Shown: piece after piece, positions 1 to 11,694 of the stretch
Layout: each line of letters opens with the position of its first letter
Numbering within the stretch: position 1 is the first letter of the stretch
Source of the DNA: Paramarasmius palmivorus
Lineage: Eukaryota; Basidiomycota; Agaricomycetes; Agaricales; Marasmiaceae
Assembly: GCA_037176845.1 (NCBI GenBank)
Contig: JAYKXP010000068.1
Span: 243,788-307,787, forward strand
DNA length: 64,000 nucleotides
Direction: 5' to 3'
The notes under the pieces: model-generated
Seen by the model: only the letters and a program-made list of their open reading frames with translations
Databases searched by the model: none
What the model was told of the DNA's origin: nothing
Translations under genes and position numbers: made by a program

Positions 1-1244
1 GGGTCAGTTCCTTATCTTCAAAATCAGCCTCCACGCGCTCCACGTCCGAACCTCAAGTTCCCCTTCGCCGCTCTTCGTGCGCAACCTCGAAGTTCTGCAC
101 ATATCTTCGGTTTTTGATAATATCTCACAGATGGCAACCAGGAAAATACTTTCGTGTTCGGATGGACCTTCCACGCTTCAAACGTGCACCAGGCCAGGAT
201 GGTATTAGGCCCTCAAGCTCAAGCCTCAGAATCACGCCCTTCGTCAACCGAGAAAATAGGAGCACTATCACCCAACATCCCAACAAACTGAATCTCGTAC
301 GACCAGAAAGTGCATCCTCCACATTTTAACTCCCCTAAGGTCACCTCCGAGCTCAAGGCCAACGGTACACGCCGTGGTCTGCGTAGTCAAGCTGCTTGAC
401 TGCGTCACAGGGAAGAAAGATATGACGATGGGTGCCAGGGAGCTGCTGAGGCCAGGGCAGTACAAGCGCGAGATGCGTCCAACCAGTATGTGTTTTAAGT
501 TTCCCAACAATGCCATTAACTCAGCCAACCCCCCAGCCATCAGGTATGAAGGTGACTCACTGTACTGCACCTTTCAAAGGAAAATGTCTCAACTTGACTA
601 TTTTCTGCGATGACTACCTTAGGCGACACTTAGAAATTTTTTAATAATCCATGTAGTTGTAACATTATGCAAAGATTTCGCGTCGAGTGAGGCTTTCCAA
701 ATTACTTACACGCTTTCGACGCGAGCCCCATGACTCGCGAGGAGCATCAAAATTTCGCGTAGTTATCGTTGCTTGGATATTTCGCTTAGACCGGGAAATT
801 CCTAGGCCTCGATATATAGATTTCATTTGTTATGCTTCTTCGGTTTGTGAGGTCTGGTCTGGCTAGTAATATAGTAATGCTGAAGGCGATAATCGACGGG
901 GAGAATAACTATGTTGAAATAATGCACCAAGGTGCGTGAGCAAATGGGCGCTCAGAGTATCACTACCACTTACCACGATTTCCATTCTACCAACGTCGAC
1001 GTCTTGCATAGATGCTTCTAATGTCTCAGACTTACAATTACCCTGTCTTGGACCCAAACAATACGTGTACACAAAAGCTTCCTCTCATGTTTTTTCTCCT
1101 CCCCGATCCAATTATACTTCGACAATATTGTTCAAGAGTCGAGTGTGTCCGCATTATCATATGTATGACCTAACATATTTCCAGCGTGCTGTATTGAGAA
1201 GACCAAGATAAAGACAGGATATTCTACAATCACAAGGGGTAGTT
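1..1244. other. gene-free stretch, nothing supported
   Basis: No coding model holds here: open frames are short and have no recognisable motif or clean splice-site chain. The first 110 bases might be the end of a gene that starts outside the window, but this is a guess. From about 620 to 800 the DNA is AT-rich with scattered TTTCGCG words. Confidence 0.4.
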
Positions 1245-2330
1245 TCTTCCAAGCTTCAAGCTTCAAGCGTCATTATCAAGCTGCTCTTGCCCTGACATGA
1301 AGCGTGACGGTGTCTGCTCGCGACGATACCGCTGTGAGATTGACGAGGTTCTGAGACAAGAGCGTCCTTTCTGTAGTGCTCTTCAAGCAAGTAGTGCATC
1401 GATATGGAGGCGTACATCGTCCGCCAACAGAGTTCTTCCAGTTGAAATGAGCACTGAGAACACAATGATGAACAAACTGGGAAACACACCTAGGGGACAC
1501 TGTTCGTGAACACGAAAGCTGGGTCTGCAGAGTTGGCCGAGGGTACACTTTGCTGGTGATTTGAAGCTTTAACTGCTATCGTGGCATTGGGACTGGGCGT
1601 AGCGATCCATTGCCATCCGTTCGATTGCCTTCATCTCGCCTAGTATCGGATAACGGGGAAAGAAATGGTGTGCCTGGCCAATTCTGAAGGACCGTCTTGG
1701 CGACCAAATGATTTGAATGTAAGTATTAGCACCGAGTCGTTGACCAAGATATCACGACTCACGAAGACTTGAAACTTGAGAAGTGTATGACGCGAGTTGA
1801 GGGATCCCGAGACTCATGGTATGGGATAGACCCTATAATCGAGTTGAGAGGACTAGAATGATACACATTTCTAGTTCACCTGCCAGAGTTATTTTCCCTG
1901 GAATAGCTGCAGGCTTGAACTGTGTCGGGCTCGGAAATGTTGTTGGAAGCAAATCGGAAGGTAGAAGTCAGCGTTACATCAGTGTCACCTTAATGTGACT
2001 CGAATTAGACGCCCACTCACCTCTCTTCTTCCTTAGCTCCCACAACCATCTATTTTCCTTCCTACTACGCTGGAGGGTCTATCCCACAGCTTTTTGTTCA
2101 GGGTGTATTCCGAACATTCGCAACTCATTCGTTCTCACTCATTTCTAACTCTATACACATCAAGTTCTTGTTCTTTTCGAAATCAACGCGGACACGAACA
2201 CGGGCACGGACACGGGGCATTCTGCACGGACGAAAGCTTGCTCTTCAGGTCCTCTTTGGATGGTTTGCAGCCAATATCTGATCAAGGCCTCGGAGATGTA
2301 CAGTCGAGTTCATCGCACTTGTTGCCCAGT
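1245..2330 (+). repeat. dispersed repeat family, copy A
   Basis: Near-identical to copy C (39215-41425, opposite strand) along its whole length, and to copy B (9291-10985) from about 1650 onward. Copies A and C share the segment before 1650, which B lacks. A stops at about 2330, before the transporter-fragment ORFs that B and C carry. It contains the paired GGGTCTATCCC module (2075-2111), an inverted copy of that motif at 1822, and a short GGACAC-type hexamer run. It ends about 370 bp upstream of MYND gene 1. Boundaries were placed by eye. Confidence 0.85.
2075..2111 (+). promoter_or_regulatory. paired GGGTCTATCCC module (copy A)
   Basis: Two 11-mers start 26 bp apart: GGGTCTATCCC at 2075 and the degenerate GGGTGTATTCC at 2101. 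The first lies in the context CTGGAGGGTCTATCCC followed by ACAG. A regulatory role is inference; a structural part of a repeat is equally possible. Confidence 0.4.
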
Positions 2331-2698
2331 TTATGGTCCATGTCGTCAGTCCTGTCACGGCGATAGCCTTGGTTTCCCCTTCCCCCCTCTTGTATCGACA
2401 TTCTTCCTCCATGATCATACCCGCTCATGAAGGAGAAAACTCTCAAGGATATTCCCTGCAGGAATCCATAGAGGTAATTTTCAGTAAGGTATGGGCTTCC
2501 AAGGTACTGATCAGTTTCCTTTTCGGTTAGTTTTCGACATGAGGCCGCGCCCTTCTTTAATTGGGCATCACCAATACACAAAGGAACCGGACATTAGCAT
2601 GATGCCATGAAGCCTTTGTTTCAGTGACCTTCACCCTTTCTTCGTGCACCTCAACGCTGAACTCCTGACTTCTTGTGTACTCGCTGTGCCCGTTTATC

Positions 2699-4868
2699 AT
2701 GGCACGAAAGTGAGTGCAGGCAGACTTTGGCAAGGATGCCCTGTTGATGATCTTCATTTCTACAGCACCAATCCGCACGATCCCATCATTCCAGCCAAAC
2801 ATCTATTCCTTCTTGCCAGCAAGGGTGATGCTCGAGTGCCTCGCTCTTCGCTTCACTATCTTCAATCCCCTCCAACAACAACTCCATCTCTAGGAGATAC
2901 CCTCGATAAACCTATTCGAGACGTGGTGCTTGCCTTCATTGCTTTGTCCACCTTCTTGACCCTTGAGATTCGGAAGGATACCCCAAGAAACAGGATCCTC
3001 CTTGCACCTCTCACAGTCAAAAGGGTCTGGACTGACGTGTGGCGCTGGATGAAGTCGCTGGTGTCTGCGCTGATACTCGACCTGCCTCCGGAATTTACCA
3101 GGTTCCTGAAATGGCAACAAGAGCTCTTGAATGCAGTCTTCAGTATCTTAGCCTCACTTTTGGATTGTCCCTGGACAGACCAATATCAACGACTCATCGT
3201 AGCCGAGAAGGATGTGAAGGATTGGTGCGTTAGAGTCTGCCTCCGCGTAGTCGAATACAAACGCCTTTCCCTCGTACAATTGGCGTTGGCAACCGAAGCT
3301 CAGTCTTGGGACGGGCGGTCCGTAAAACTCGACACATGGTTTCCTTTAGCCTCATCCATGCCATTGTGTGCTCAGTTTGACCGGGCGCTCAGCACCATTG
3401 ACGCAAAGCATCTTCTGAAGAAGCTAGGAACGCGGCTGGCGAATCGACTATCAGCAGACGCGTTCGACATTGACGAGGTTCATGCTCTGCATTCGTTGAT
3501 TGTTCGCATATATTACGCTCAACCCGGCCTAGCGCGTCTTTCTCGGCCAGGCATTGTGCGCTTGACATCTCGCACTTTGGTCACCCTGGTGAATCACTTG
3601 GTGCGGAGTGGGACGCTTGATGTACCCGGAAGCTTTTGGAGAATTATCCGAGACTGCGGCTCGGTTTTGGTCTCGATTTTTGACCTACCATGCTGCTCAA
3701 ATTGGGTCATTGACATGCTCAAAGAGAGGCTTATGGAGGCTGTGATACTTTTCGATCGCTGGCTTTCCCAGTCTGACCTACCCCACGCAAACAACTGTAC
3801 TGGTTGTTCACTTGTCGGTACCTTCAGAATCATACTCAATGCAATGCTCGCGCACCTGTTTGTACCATCGGTCCTGAGGTATATCAAGCGGATTTGGAAT
3901 AGCGCTGGGAGTCCTCCGCCTGTTCAGCAAAGGATGCATAGCACTTTGTCGGATACTTGGCGCAAGTTGGACACATATGTCACGTCTTTGACGGATATTC
4001 GCAAGCAAAATCCTGGTACACTGGGCATTTGCTGCAGAACATCGGTGAGTGCACTATCACTTACTCGTCTCCTTTCATTGACCTCTATCTTACAGTGTCA
4101 AAAGGTCGTAGTGAGATATCAAGACCAGGCGAACGATGACACCGAAATCCCAGAGGTCAAGATGAACGAGCAAGTATCCGCTTCTCATGAAGTCGACGGC
4201 AGTAGGATCGAATATGCTAACACTAACCAAACGGAAAAGGATCACGCTGTCCACGACCATGTCGACGAGGAGCACACCAGCACAATTAGTGGCGATGATG
4301 TCGAGGATGCCAACGCGGAGGGCGATCATGTTCGGAAAGGCGATCGAGATGGGGTGAACAATGGTCGGGTCTGTTCCGGCTGTCTTAGCCGAGTATACTG
4401 CTCGAAAGACTGCCAGAGAGAAGACTGGGGGTACCATAAGGAATGGTGTAAGAAACGCACGCAGCTTTGGAAAGGTGAGTAAAGGCGTTCGGTGTTTCCT
4501 GGTTTCCCTTCTCACGCCCTTTAGATGGGATCATCTCTCCGAGATATTTCGAATGGCGTCTCCTCTTCCATCACGCCCGAGACATGATGGCGTCTCACGC
4601 TGAGGAAATGCGGCGTCTCTCTGGACCTGGAAGGGTGGTGGCTCTGAATATAGAGACCCTACCCGGAGATATTCAAACTCTTTCTGTTGAAGACTTTCGG
4701 GAACGTTATGCAGATAGGTTTAACGAATGGATACCTGCTCTGGAGAAATTGAGCTACATCCTAATCAACCACTCCGTTCAATCCATGGACTTCATCATGA
4801 AGTTTTCCGTTGATCCTAAATGTGAAGTAGTTCCTTGCGATGGTGAAATGCTTTCGTCAATCCTTTAG
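2699..4868 (+). CDS. MYND-type zinc-finger protein (paralogue 1)
   Basis: Four exons: 2699-2709, 2766-4044, 4096-4474, 4525-4868; together 670 codons in frame. The open frame around 2644 has no ATG, so the start was set at an 11-base first exon (ATG plus eight bases, then gtgagt). MYND gene 2 at 31257 has the same 11-base exon, which supports the choice. The first 420 residues are helical with no domain I recognise. The MYND finger is near the C-terminal third: C427/C431, a 91-residue acidic insert, then C523, C526, C532, C536, H544 and C548. A conserved C-terminal block of about 110 residues follows. MYND fingers usually bind proline-rich partner peptides; no SET or other catalytic domain is seen. 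The gene is downstream of repeat copy A. Exact function is unknown. Confidence 0.85.
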
Positions 4869-5353
4869 GAAATGATTAGCCTAATGTATCTTTCCCCTGT
4901 ATATTTATGTGAAAACGAAACTTGTATGATATCATGGCTAGTCCCGTAAATGCATTGCATTTCTGCAGTCCTTCTAGAGTGCTGGAGGTCAATGAAAGGG
5001 TTGCTTGCGACTCCCTGTTCCTGACGCGTTGATAATTGACTTGAGTTTGTGTTCATGAGTATGTTGGCTGAGAAGGAACTAGTCTTGGTGAAAGAGAGAA
5101 AAAAGGTAAGGGATATGGATGAGCTGAAGGCCTGATGACACTGATAAGTCTGCTATGGACCTGTGTGAAGCTTGCGCTGAAGTGAATTTCACAATATTTC
5201 AAAATCCGCCAGCGCTAGTTAGAAGTCGAATCTGCTACTTACGGCTCATCTTCGATTCATCTCCCTCAGTCGGATCCAACCTGATACGCCAAATCCCCTC
5301 AGACAGCAAAATCCCGACTATTTCCAAGATCTCTATTCTATCGCTGCACTGGA
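4869..5353. other. intergenic, nothing supported
   Basis: Separates MYND gene 1 from the next plus-strand gene. No ORF or repeat could be supported. Confidence 0.5.
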
Positions 5354-5386
5354 GGGTCTACCCCGCAGTCCCTTAGGGTCTATCCC
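5354..5386 (+). promoter_or_regulatory. paired GGGTCTAYCCC module upstream of gene
   Basis: GGGTCTACCCC at 5354 and GGGTCTATCCC at 5376, 22 bp apart. The first is in the same CTGGAGGGTCTA context as in the repeat copies at 2075, 9726 and 30730. The module ends 42 bp before the ATG at 5428 without an obvious full repeat around it, so it could be part of that gene's promoter or 5' UTR. The role is inferred. Confidence 0.4.
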
Positions 5387-5427
5387 AAACCTTTTTCATT
5401 GAATTTTATCACCCCCTACTAGTGACC

Positions 5428-7487
5428 ATGTCGTCTGGTGGAGTGTGCACAATCACAGAAGATACACAGTGGATCGTTGCTTCAGTCAACGCTTCATACG
5501 TCCCCAAACCCTTATTCGGAACGCGTCGAGTCTCTCAGCGACTCGATTATTACTTTGGAGAAGACGATCCCCTTCTTTACCCCCAACCTTACCTTCAGGA
5601 ACGATGTCACTGGTCCGTCATCCCACGAAAACCACTGGATCCTGAACACGCGAGAGCGAAATGGTGGGCAATACTTGATCAGAAGGATTTTCACGAAGTC
5701 GCATGCGAGATCGCAGGGTTTGGGAGATGGAAAGAAGAAGCTCTGGAGCAGTACAAGGGGGACTATCTGTTGGTCAAAGCAAGGGTGAAGGAGCATTGCA
5801 CTAGACGCCAGCAGTCGAAGAAAGCACCCAACCTAGTCGTAACAGTGCTGAGTGGTCAATTAGAGAGCGTTCTGGGATTTCTTCGTAACACAACGCTTCC
5901 ATTTAATCGCGCCCGACAACTTCTGCGGTGCTTTCAACGGTGGTACCTAGAGTTGACTGCTGCCTTGGACTGGTGCGACGTCTTTCGACCGTTCATGGAT
6001 GGCCAGCAAAAGGTACCACCAACATCATTGATCGAGCGAGTCGGTGCCTTTACGGTGAAAAGTTTAGATTACCACACCTTGCACCGAGCAGGGATCCCTG
6101 TATGGCAAATTCGTTCCATTGCAGAGCAGGAGTCGGCTAAGTCGCATCGACGTATACCATTCACCACGCCGGAGGAGTTAAACATTGAAAAAGAATTGCT
6201 GGATGATACTAGGTGGATTTACGAGGGGGTCACCAACACGCTTTCCAGGGCAGTCGTGATGGAAAATTATCTTAGAGACTTCTGTTCGCCACCAGATCCT
6301 TTTGCAGCCCCTGCTACTGAACCCGCAACCAACGCCAAGCTTCCATCTTCGCTTCCTGCTCGTCCTGCCAAGAACGGTGCTGAAAAACGTCATCAACCTT
6401 GTGAGTCTTGTCAATCACTCATATCATCGTTCTTATACATTCCCTAGACAAGAAAGGTCCCCCTGCCCCCAAAGCGAAGCAGTCTGAGATCCCTCGAGAC
6501 AAGTTCGCAGAGATACACAGTCCTCATACTCCCCCAACTCCGGAATTTTGGATTCGGGCCCTCGCGGGTATCGATCGAACCAAAAGGCCCAAAAACGACG
6601 CAGTTGTCAACTCTGGATACATCTTCCCGGATCCTGGCCTATTCACCTCGTCAACAGGAGAAAAGCTACAGCGCTTGGTGCGAACGTGGTTGAACCTTCG
6701 TCTTGTTCTGATCACCAGACTAATGATGCGACCTCCTTGTTTGGCATCCGTGGCTTGGTACCCAAAGCAGTGGCGGATACTTCTATTGACAGACTCGGAG
6801 ACACACCCATCCCACCAGGGTACATTCATGTACAACGCCAAAGAGATCGTTAATCGTATGTTGGGAGCTTGTTTAAAGGACTACGGGGTGAATAGGCGAA
6901 CGGACGTATCAGTTGTTAAGGAATTCCAATTCACGTGGCGCGGAAAGACATATCCCATCGGATTCTTGAACGATGAGCGCTTACTCAAGGAGGTCATTTG
7001 GGAGATCTACGAGCTCAATTTCCGCACTGAATTCGAAGCCCTCGACAACATCCTCAGAGGAGGTCCACGTGGAATCGAGCCCGTTGGAGGGCCGTGGGTA
7101 TCGATGTACCAAGGAACCACGTTGGATGATGTTGCACGACTACAGGATGTCCACGCCTGTTTACCCCACCAGGGCAACAATCTTTGTTCTACGTCACTCT
7201 GGTGGCCTCAGAGCTCGCAAGGGGTAGCGGCGTCGTCAGCAGTTGACCGAGCTCCGTGGATTTTGTGTATGAAGCATGTACTGAAAGGTTGGCCAGGCAG
7301 TCGTGATATTCACGAGCTGCACGCAGAACATAAATGTCCAGAGCAACTCATAGGCCCGGAGCTTGAACGATTGGAAGAGGCGGTCGCTCGATTCTACTGC
7401 CAGTCGTTTTTCAACACGTTTGGTCGCCCACCCATCATTCCTCATCGTCTCGACGAGATTCTTCCCGGCGACGTGATTAATTGGTGA
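5428..7487 (+). CDS. uncharacterised Agaricomycete protein, 670 aa
   Basis: Two exons, 5428-6400 and 6448-7487, joined by a 47-bp GT..AG intron; the frame closes at 671 codons. The frame is also open from a GTG at 5422, but the first ATG is at 5428. No enzyme motif is visible. The C-terminal half has features I associate with a large family of unnamed Agaricomycete proteins: a 'GYIFPDPGLF' stretch, then 'EIYELNFRTEFEALD'. The middle, around the intron, is Pro/Ala/Lys-rich and probably disordered. Several Cys and Trp residues are scattered through it without a metal-site spacing. Family assignment is from memory; function is unknown. Confidence 0.75.
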
Positions 7488-8511
7488 AGGCAGCGCGCAC
7501 ATATACTTTAATATGTCTGAAAAACTATGTGCATCATTCACTTCAAACCATTCTGTGTTTCTGGCCTTCCTGCGCTGTGCATCCGTCGTTGCCGTCGTTC
7601 GTTTTTTCTTTTTCCATCGTCTCAATTCACCTTTGCTGTGTAGACAACTGGAACGTCATCGAGGCTCTCCTCTATCGAAAATCATGAGCTTGACTCGAAC
7701 ACTGCCCTACGTGCCGTAGTGTCCATCGAAAAAATTTCGAATCTCTTGCATTTTTCTTGGAATGATGTACACAAAAAGTCAATCCTGAATGTATTGTACC
7801 ATATCTTGCTTCATATATACACATTGTGTTCGACTTCATTCTCCAACTTACTCAAGCGACCGAAATGGATATGTGTCGACGGTATGGGACAGGACAATGA
7901 TCTTGAACAAATCTTGACCCTAATACAGACAGCGGGCTTGCGTGAGCACGCCACAAAAATTACATCTCAAGGACCTACATAATCGGATATTGGCGGAAAA
8001 GGTATGAGCCTGAGGGAAGAGGATAGAATCAAAAGTTGAGAAGAGTGAACGAGTAGTGAGCGTCCAACTGACACCGACCTCATGGCTTTACAAGCGTTGA
8101 CGTATTAAGTTACTGATAGCGACGACATCAACTGGATCTTACAATTCTTGGTATAACTCTTACTGTACCTGTACTGAAGTACGATATAGGTATTTATGAT
8201 ACACATATTCTAATTGATGTATATTGTGTTCCGAGAACATTCATTACATGCATATCCTATCAATTATATGAACCACCTGAGGTACGCAGATATTCGAGAA
8301 AGTGTGAACGAAGGAAAACGACGAGGGAAAAGTGCAGTCAACAGGATTAGGAGGTACAGGCAAGCTTCAAGCGCTGACATTAACAGGTCATTAGCAAGGT
8401 ACTCCTGACACAAGTCGGAATATATAACGGTACCTTGGCAAGGGGTTCATCCTCAGGCTGTTCTTCGGTAGCATGCTTGCTCAGCGAGCTATTGCCCTAC
8501 GGTCTGCAAAG
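7488..8511. other. intergenic, nothing supported
   Basis: Contains only short open frames, AT-rich between about 7700 and 8400. Probably 3' flanks of the two convergent neighbours. Confidence 0.5.
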
Positions 8512-8996
8512 TCAACGGAATATCAAAAGGTGGGATGGTGGTCGGGAAGCACCTACTCGATTGATAACTGCACGTATATCGCGCCCGATACGAGCCCTTT
8601 CCTCCTGCTCCTTAGCTGCCTCCATGTGATATTCCTCACACCTCTCCAGTAGAGTTGCATTGGATTCTTCAAGTGACTTGACACGAGACTGCAAGGAGCA
8701 AACAGTCTCTACAGCACGGTCACGCTCACGCTGCATGACCAGGTTCGTCTGGAGAGCTCGTTCTAACTGAGCATCCTTCTCGGCCATGCCGTTAAGAGAC
8801 CGGCGGAGTTCTGCGATTGCAGCAACATGTCTGTGGTTGTCTTCAATGAGAGTAGCAATGCGAACATTTCCTTGATCGAAGAGTCTGACGAGTTCTTCTA
8901 CATCGTTGAAGAACTACAGAGTATCAGGTTACAATGAGCATTAGGAACACATGGACAAAATGAATAACGTACTTGAGACGCATTGGTGTTGGACAT
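8512..8996 (-). CDS. small coiled-coil protein, 141 aa
   Basis: Two exons: 8996-8973 (eight codons, MSNTNASQ) and 8913-8512, closing at 142 codons. Nearly all of the protein is predicted heptad-rich coiled coil: runs of Glu, Arg, Gln, Leu and Ala, e.g. 'RDRAVETVCSLQSRVKSLEE'. There are no membrane segments or cysteine motifs. The first exon of eight codons followed by a phase-0 intron recurs in the coiled-coil genes at 38964 and 54238 (both minus strand), which suggests a small dispersed family. The window gives no evidence on partners or location. Confidence 0.7.
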
Positions 8997-9725
8997 TGTG
9001 CGAGTGAGAGGGTGTGTGTATGTGTGACGTGAAGAGAGAAAGAGAGAAGAGTGGAGGATTTGGTTCGAAAGATAGGTATAAAAGCTGGTGAAACAAAGGG
9101 CCCATCGCATCCGCAAAATCGGCCAAGTGTACAAAGGATCCTTTCCTGATCACTTGAAGCTTCGAATACCATCGTTACATTGGGATCATGCATAACAAGC
9201 CATTGTCATTTGTTCGATTGCCTTCATCCTGTTGCAATCCATGTCAATGGGGCTAAAGCGACGATGAAAGCATGCCCGGCGTCGCGCTGTGTCGGATAAC
9301 GGGGAAAGAAATGGTGTGCCTGGCCAATTCTGAAGGACCGTCTTGGCGACCAAATGATTTGAATGTAAGTATTAGCACCGAGTCGTTGACCAAGATATCA
9401 CGACTCACGAAGACTTGAAACTTGAGAAGTGTATGACGCGAGTTGAGGGATCCCGAGACTCATGGTATGGGATAGACCCTATAATCGAGTTGAGAGGACT
9501 AGAATGATACACATTTCTAGTTCACCTGCCAGAGTTATTTTCCCTGGAATGGCTGCAGGCTTGAACAGTGTCGGGCTCGGAAATGTTGTCGGAAGCAAAT
9601 CGGAAGGAAGGATGGAAATCAGCGTTACATCAGTGTCACCTTAATGTGACTCGAATTAGACGCCCACTCACCTCTCTTCTTCCTTAGCTCCCACAACCAT
9701 TCATTTTCCTTCCTGCTACGCTGGA

Positions 9726-9762
9726 GGGTCTATCCCACAGCTTTCTGTTCAGGGTGTATCCC
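9726..9762 (+). promoter_or_regulatory. paired GGGTCTATCCC module (copy B)
   Basis: GGGTCTATCCC at 9726 and GGGTGTATCCC at 9752, 26 bp apart as in the other repeat copies. An inverted copy, GGGATAGACCC, is at 9468. Confidence 0.4.
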
Positions 9763-9840
9763 GAACATTCGCAACTCATTCGTTCTCACTCATTTCTAAC
9801 TCTATACACATCAAGTTCTTGTTCTTTTCGAAATCAACGC

Positions 9841-9871
9841 GGACACGGACACGGACACGGACACGGACACG
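9841..9871 (+). repeat. GGACAC hexanucleotide microsatellite
   Basis: About five tandem copies of a GGACAC unit inside repeat copy B. Copies A and C carry shorter or interrupted versions of the same run, so its length has changed since the copies separated. Confidence 0.8.
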
Positions 9872-9975
9872 GGGCTTTCTGCACGGACGAAAGCTTGCTC
9901 TTCAGGTCCTCTTTGGATGGTTTGCAGCCAATATCTAATTAAGGCCTCGGAGATGTACAGTCGAGTTCATCGCAC

Positions 9976-10922
9976 TTGTCGCCCGCTGTCGGGACTCAGA
10001 ACCTTTTTACCATGTATGTTGGATGCTCTGTGTTTCTCTGGTACGTGCTGACACTTACCTTCCCAAGCTCAATATTGACAAGAGAGTATGGCCATAGGGA
10101 ATCAAGACTACCAGGGAAGACTACCAGCGATAATACATGCCTAGACCAGGAGATAGAAGATATATACCTGGTTGCATTTCCACGAACCGTTGATACTCTA
10201 TTACCCAGCTATTTCGAGGACGTGCGTTCCTGCTACGAACCTACGGATATATTTGTATACTCATTCGTACAATCGCAGATGCGGAACCATCGCCACCACC
10301 ATCATCGTCGCAAAAACATCCGCAGCGCAGCAGTCTTTCGTCCCGGCGAATACTCTGATCGGGTTCGCTACGTCGACAAGGCCTCGATGAGATTTGGAAG
10401 CTCCCTCCTCACTTGGCAAGAATTCGAGGCTATGGAGAGGATATACACGATTGGACGACAGAGGTTAAAACATGGGATCTCTGCGCGCGTTATGGAGACC
10501 ATGCTGAAGAAACTTGAGCCAGTCAATGGCTTCAACGGCCTTGCTCTGAAGCAAAGAGCCAGTTTGGGGATGAGGATCTGTAAGTTACCTTAATCTTGTG
10601 GTTCGAGTTCTCACAGACCGACCTTCACATAGTGCGGTATTTTTGTACCCAAGAAACGTCGATACGACTGTGGTTCCCTGAATTCCGACCTCATGCGCCC
10701 AACACCTTACCGACGCCGCCTAGGAGGGATATGTCCGTTACGGGGAGGTGGCTATGGTTTCTGAGCAAGAGACCTGCTCAAAGAGATGCAAAGTACGCCA
10801 TCAAGACGGGTATGGCCACGACGATTCTGGCTGCACCGGCTTTCCGTCATAGTACGAGACTGATTGGTGTGGGCTATTATCGAGACTGGGCGTTGACCTC
10901 AGTGGGTACAACCAGATTCTGA
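9976..10922 (+). pseudogene. fragment of ArAE_2 (DUF2421-type) transporter gene
   Basis: Two adjacent open frames (9976-10593 and 10596-10922) inside repeat copy B. The second contains 'KYAIKTGMATTILAAPAF' followed by a D-W-A-L-x-S block. I recognise this as the first membrane segments of fungal putative ER/aromatic-acid exporters (ArAE_2_N with DUF2421), normally preceded by a 'RPHAPNT' stretch as here. The first frame ends in 'EPVNGFNGLALKQR', also typical of the cytoplasmic part of that family. A GT..AG intron at the junction (gtaagt near 10581) does not keep the frame, and the later membrane segments and the C-terminal domain are missing. This is a captured or decayed fragment, not a working transporter. 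Confidence 0.65.
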
Positions 10923-10985
10923 TATGTGTCTCAACCGCTCATTACAATTCATGCATTGTTTCTTAGTGATGTCCCCGCCTGTCAG

Positions 10986-11694
10986 CGCAGCGACGGGGTG
11001 ATCAAGCCGCTTATTGAGAAGGCTGAAATGGAAGTCGAACGTCGAATGTAGCGTGAACACGGACCTTTCTTGTTGCTTTTGCTTTGATGTATCACGCTGC
11101 CATTTAGTTATCACCGTCTCTGTATCTGTGTTTTGAATTTTATCGTGGGTATTGAGATTTCTATTTGCCTGACTACTGCTGTCGGGAACTCGTCTCCCGC
11201 CAGCGGACCGACAGCGGAGACAATGCTATACTTATTATGTGCACTACCAACAGGGGTATCTTTTCACCTCTGCGTTGTGCTAAATCAGCGGGACGAAACA
11301 CCCTAGAAGCTGTTGTATTCAAGTGAATTCTATTCTGTGGCTTGCGGTCCCGGTTCTATTCATGCGAGTACTTAGCTGAATAAGTACGAAGGAGGATGCG
11401 GATCAACTATGCAGACTATCTGTATACACAGCTCCCAGTTCTCTACTCGTGTTGGAATATTCGTCTATGTTTATGGCGTGACGGAGCGGTGATTGCTGAG
11501 TACTTAGCAGTCTTATTTTGTATGTTCTTGAGCATCAGGCCAACGCCTTAAGAGGTTCAAACTTCCTAGTGGGTCTTCAAGCTTCAAGCCTAAAAGGTTA
11601 TACAATATTAGAATAGAAAATACAGGAGTACCGATACAATATCCACCGAAGAGTTGAACTAGAAATGCACAAGAACCCAGGTGAGAGGAGGCTC
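10986..11694. other. intergenic, nothing supported
   Basis: No coding model or repeat could be supported. Probably includes the 3' flank of the WD40 gene on the minus strand. Confidence 0.4.

Larger units (their letters stand above)
9291..10985 (+). repeat. dispersed repeat family, copy B (inverted partner of C)
   Basis: Starts at a block (tcggataacggggaaag) shared with copies A and C and runs past the transporter-fragment ORFs to about 10985. It is in opposite orientation to copy C (39215-40900), about 28 kb away, and very similar: the 205-residue ORFs show a single residue difference that I could find. It contains the paired motif module at 9726-9762, the inverted motif at 9468, and a GGACAC hexamer run at 9841-9871. 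Confidence 0.9.

Noticed and set aside
2644..2765. Long open frame of MYND gene 1 starting at 2644
   Set aside because: The frame begins with GTG and has no ATG; the start by an 11-base exon at 2699 is shared with paralogue 2.
9462..9644. 60-residue ORFs repeated at 1816, 9462 and 40724 (-)
   Set aside because: They are part of the A/B/C repeat and are present only because the DNA is copied.
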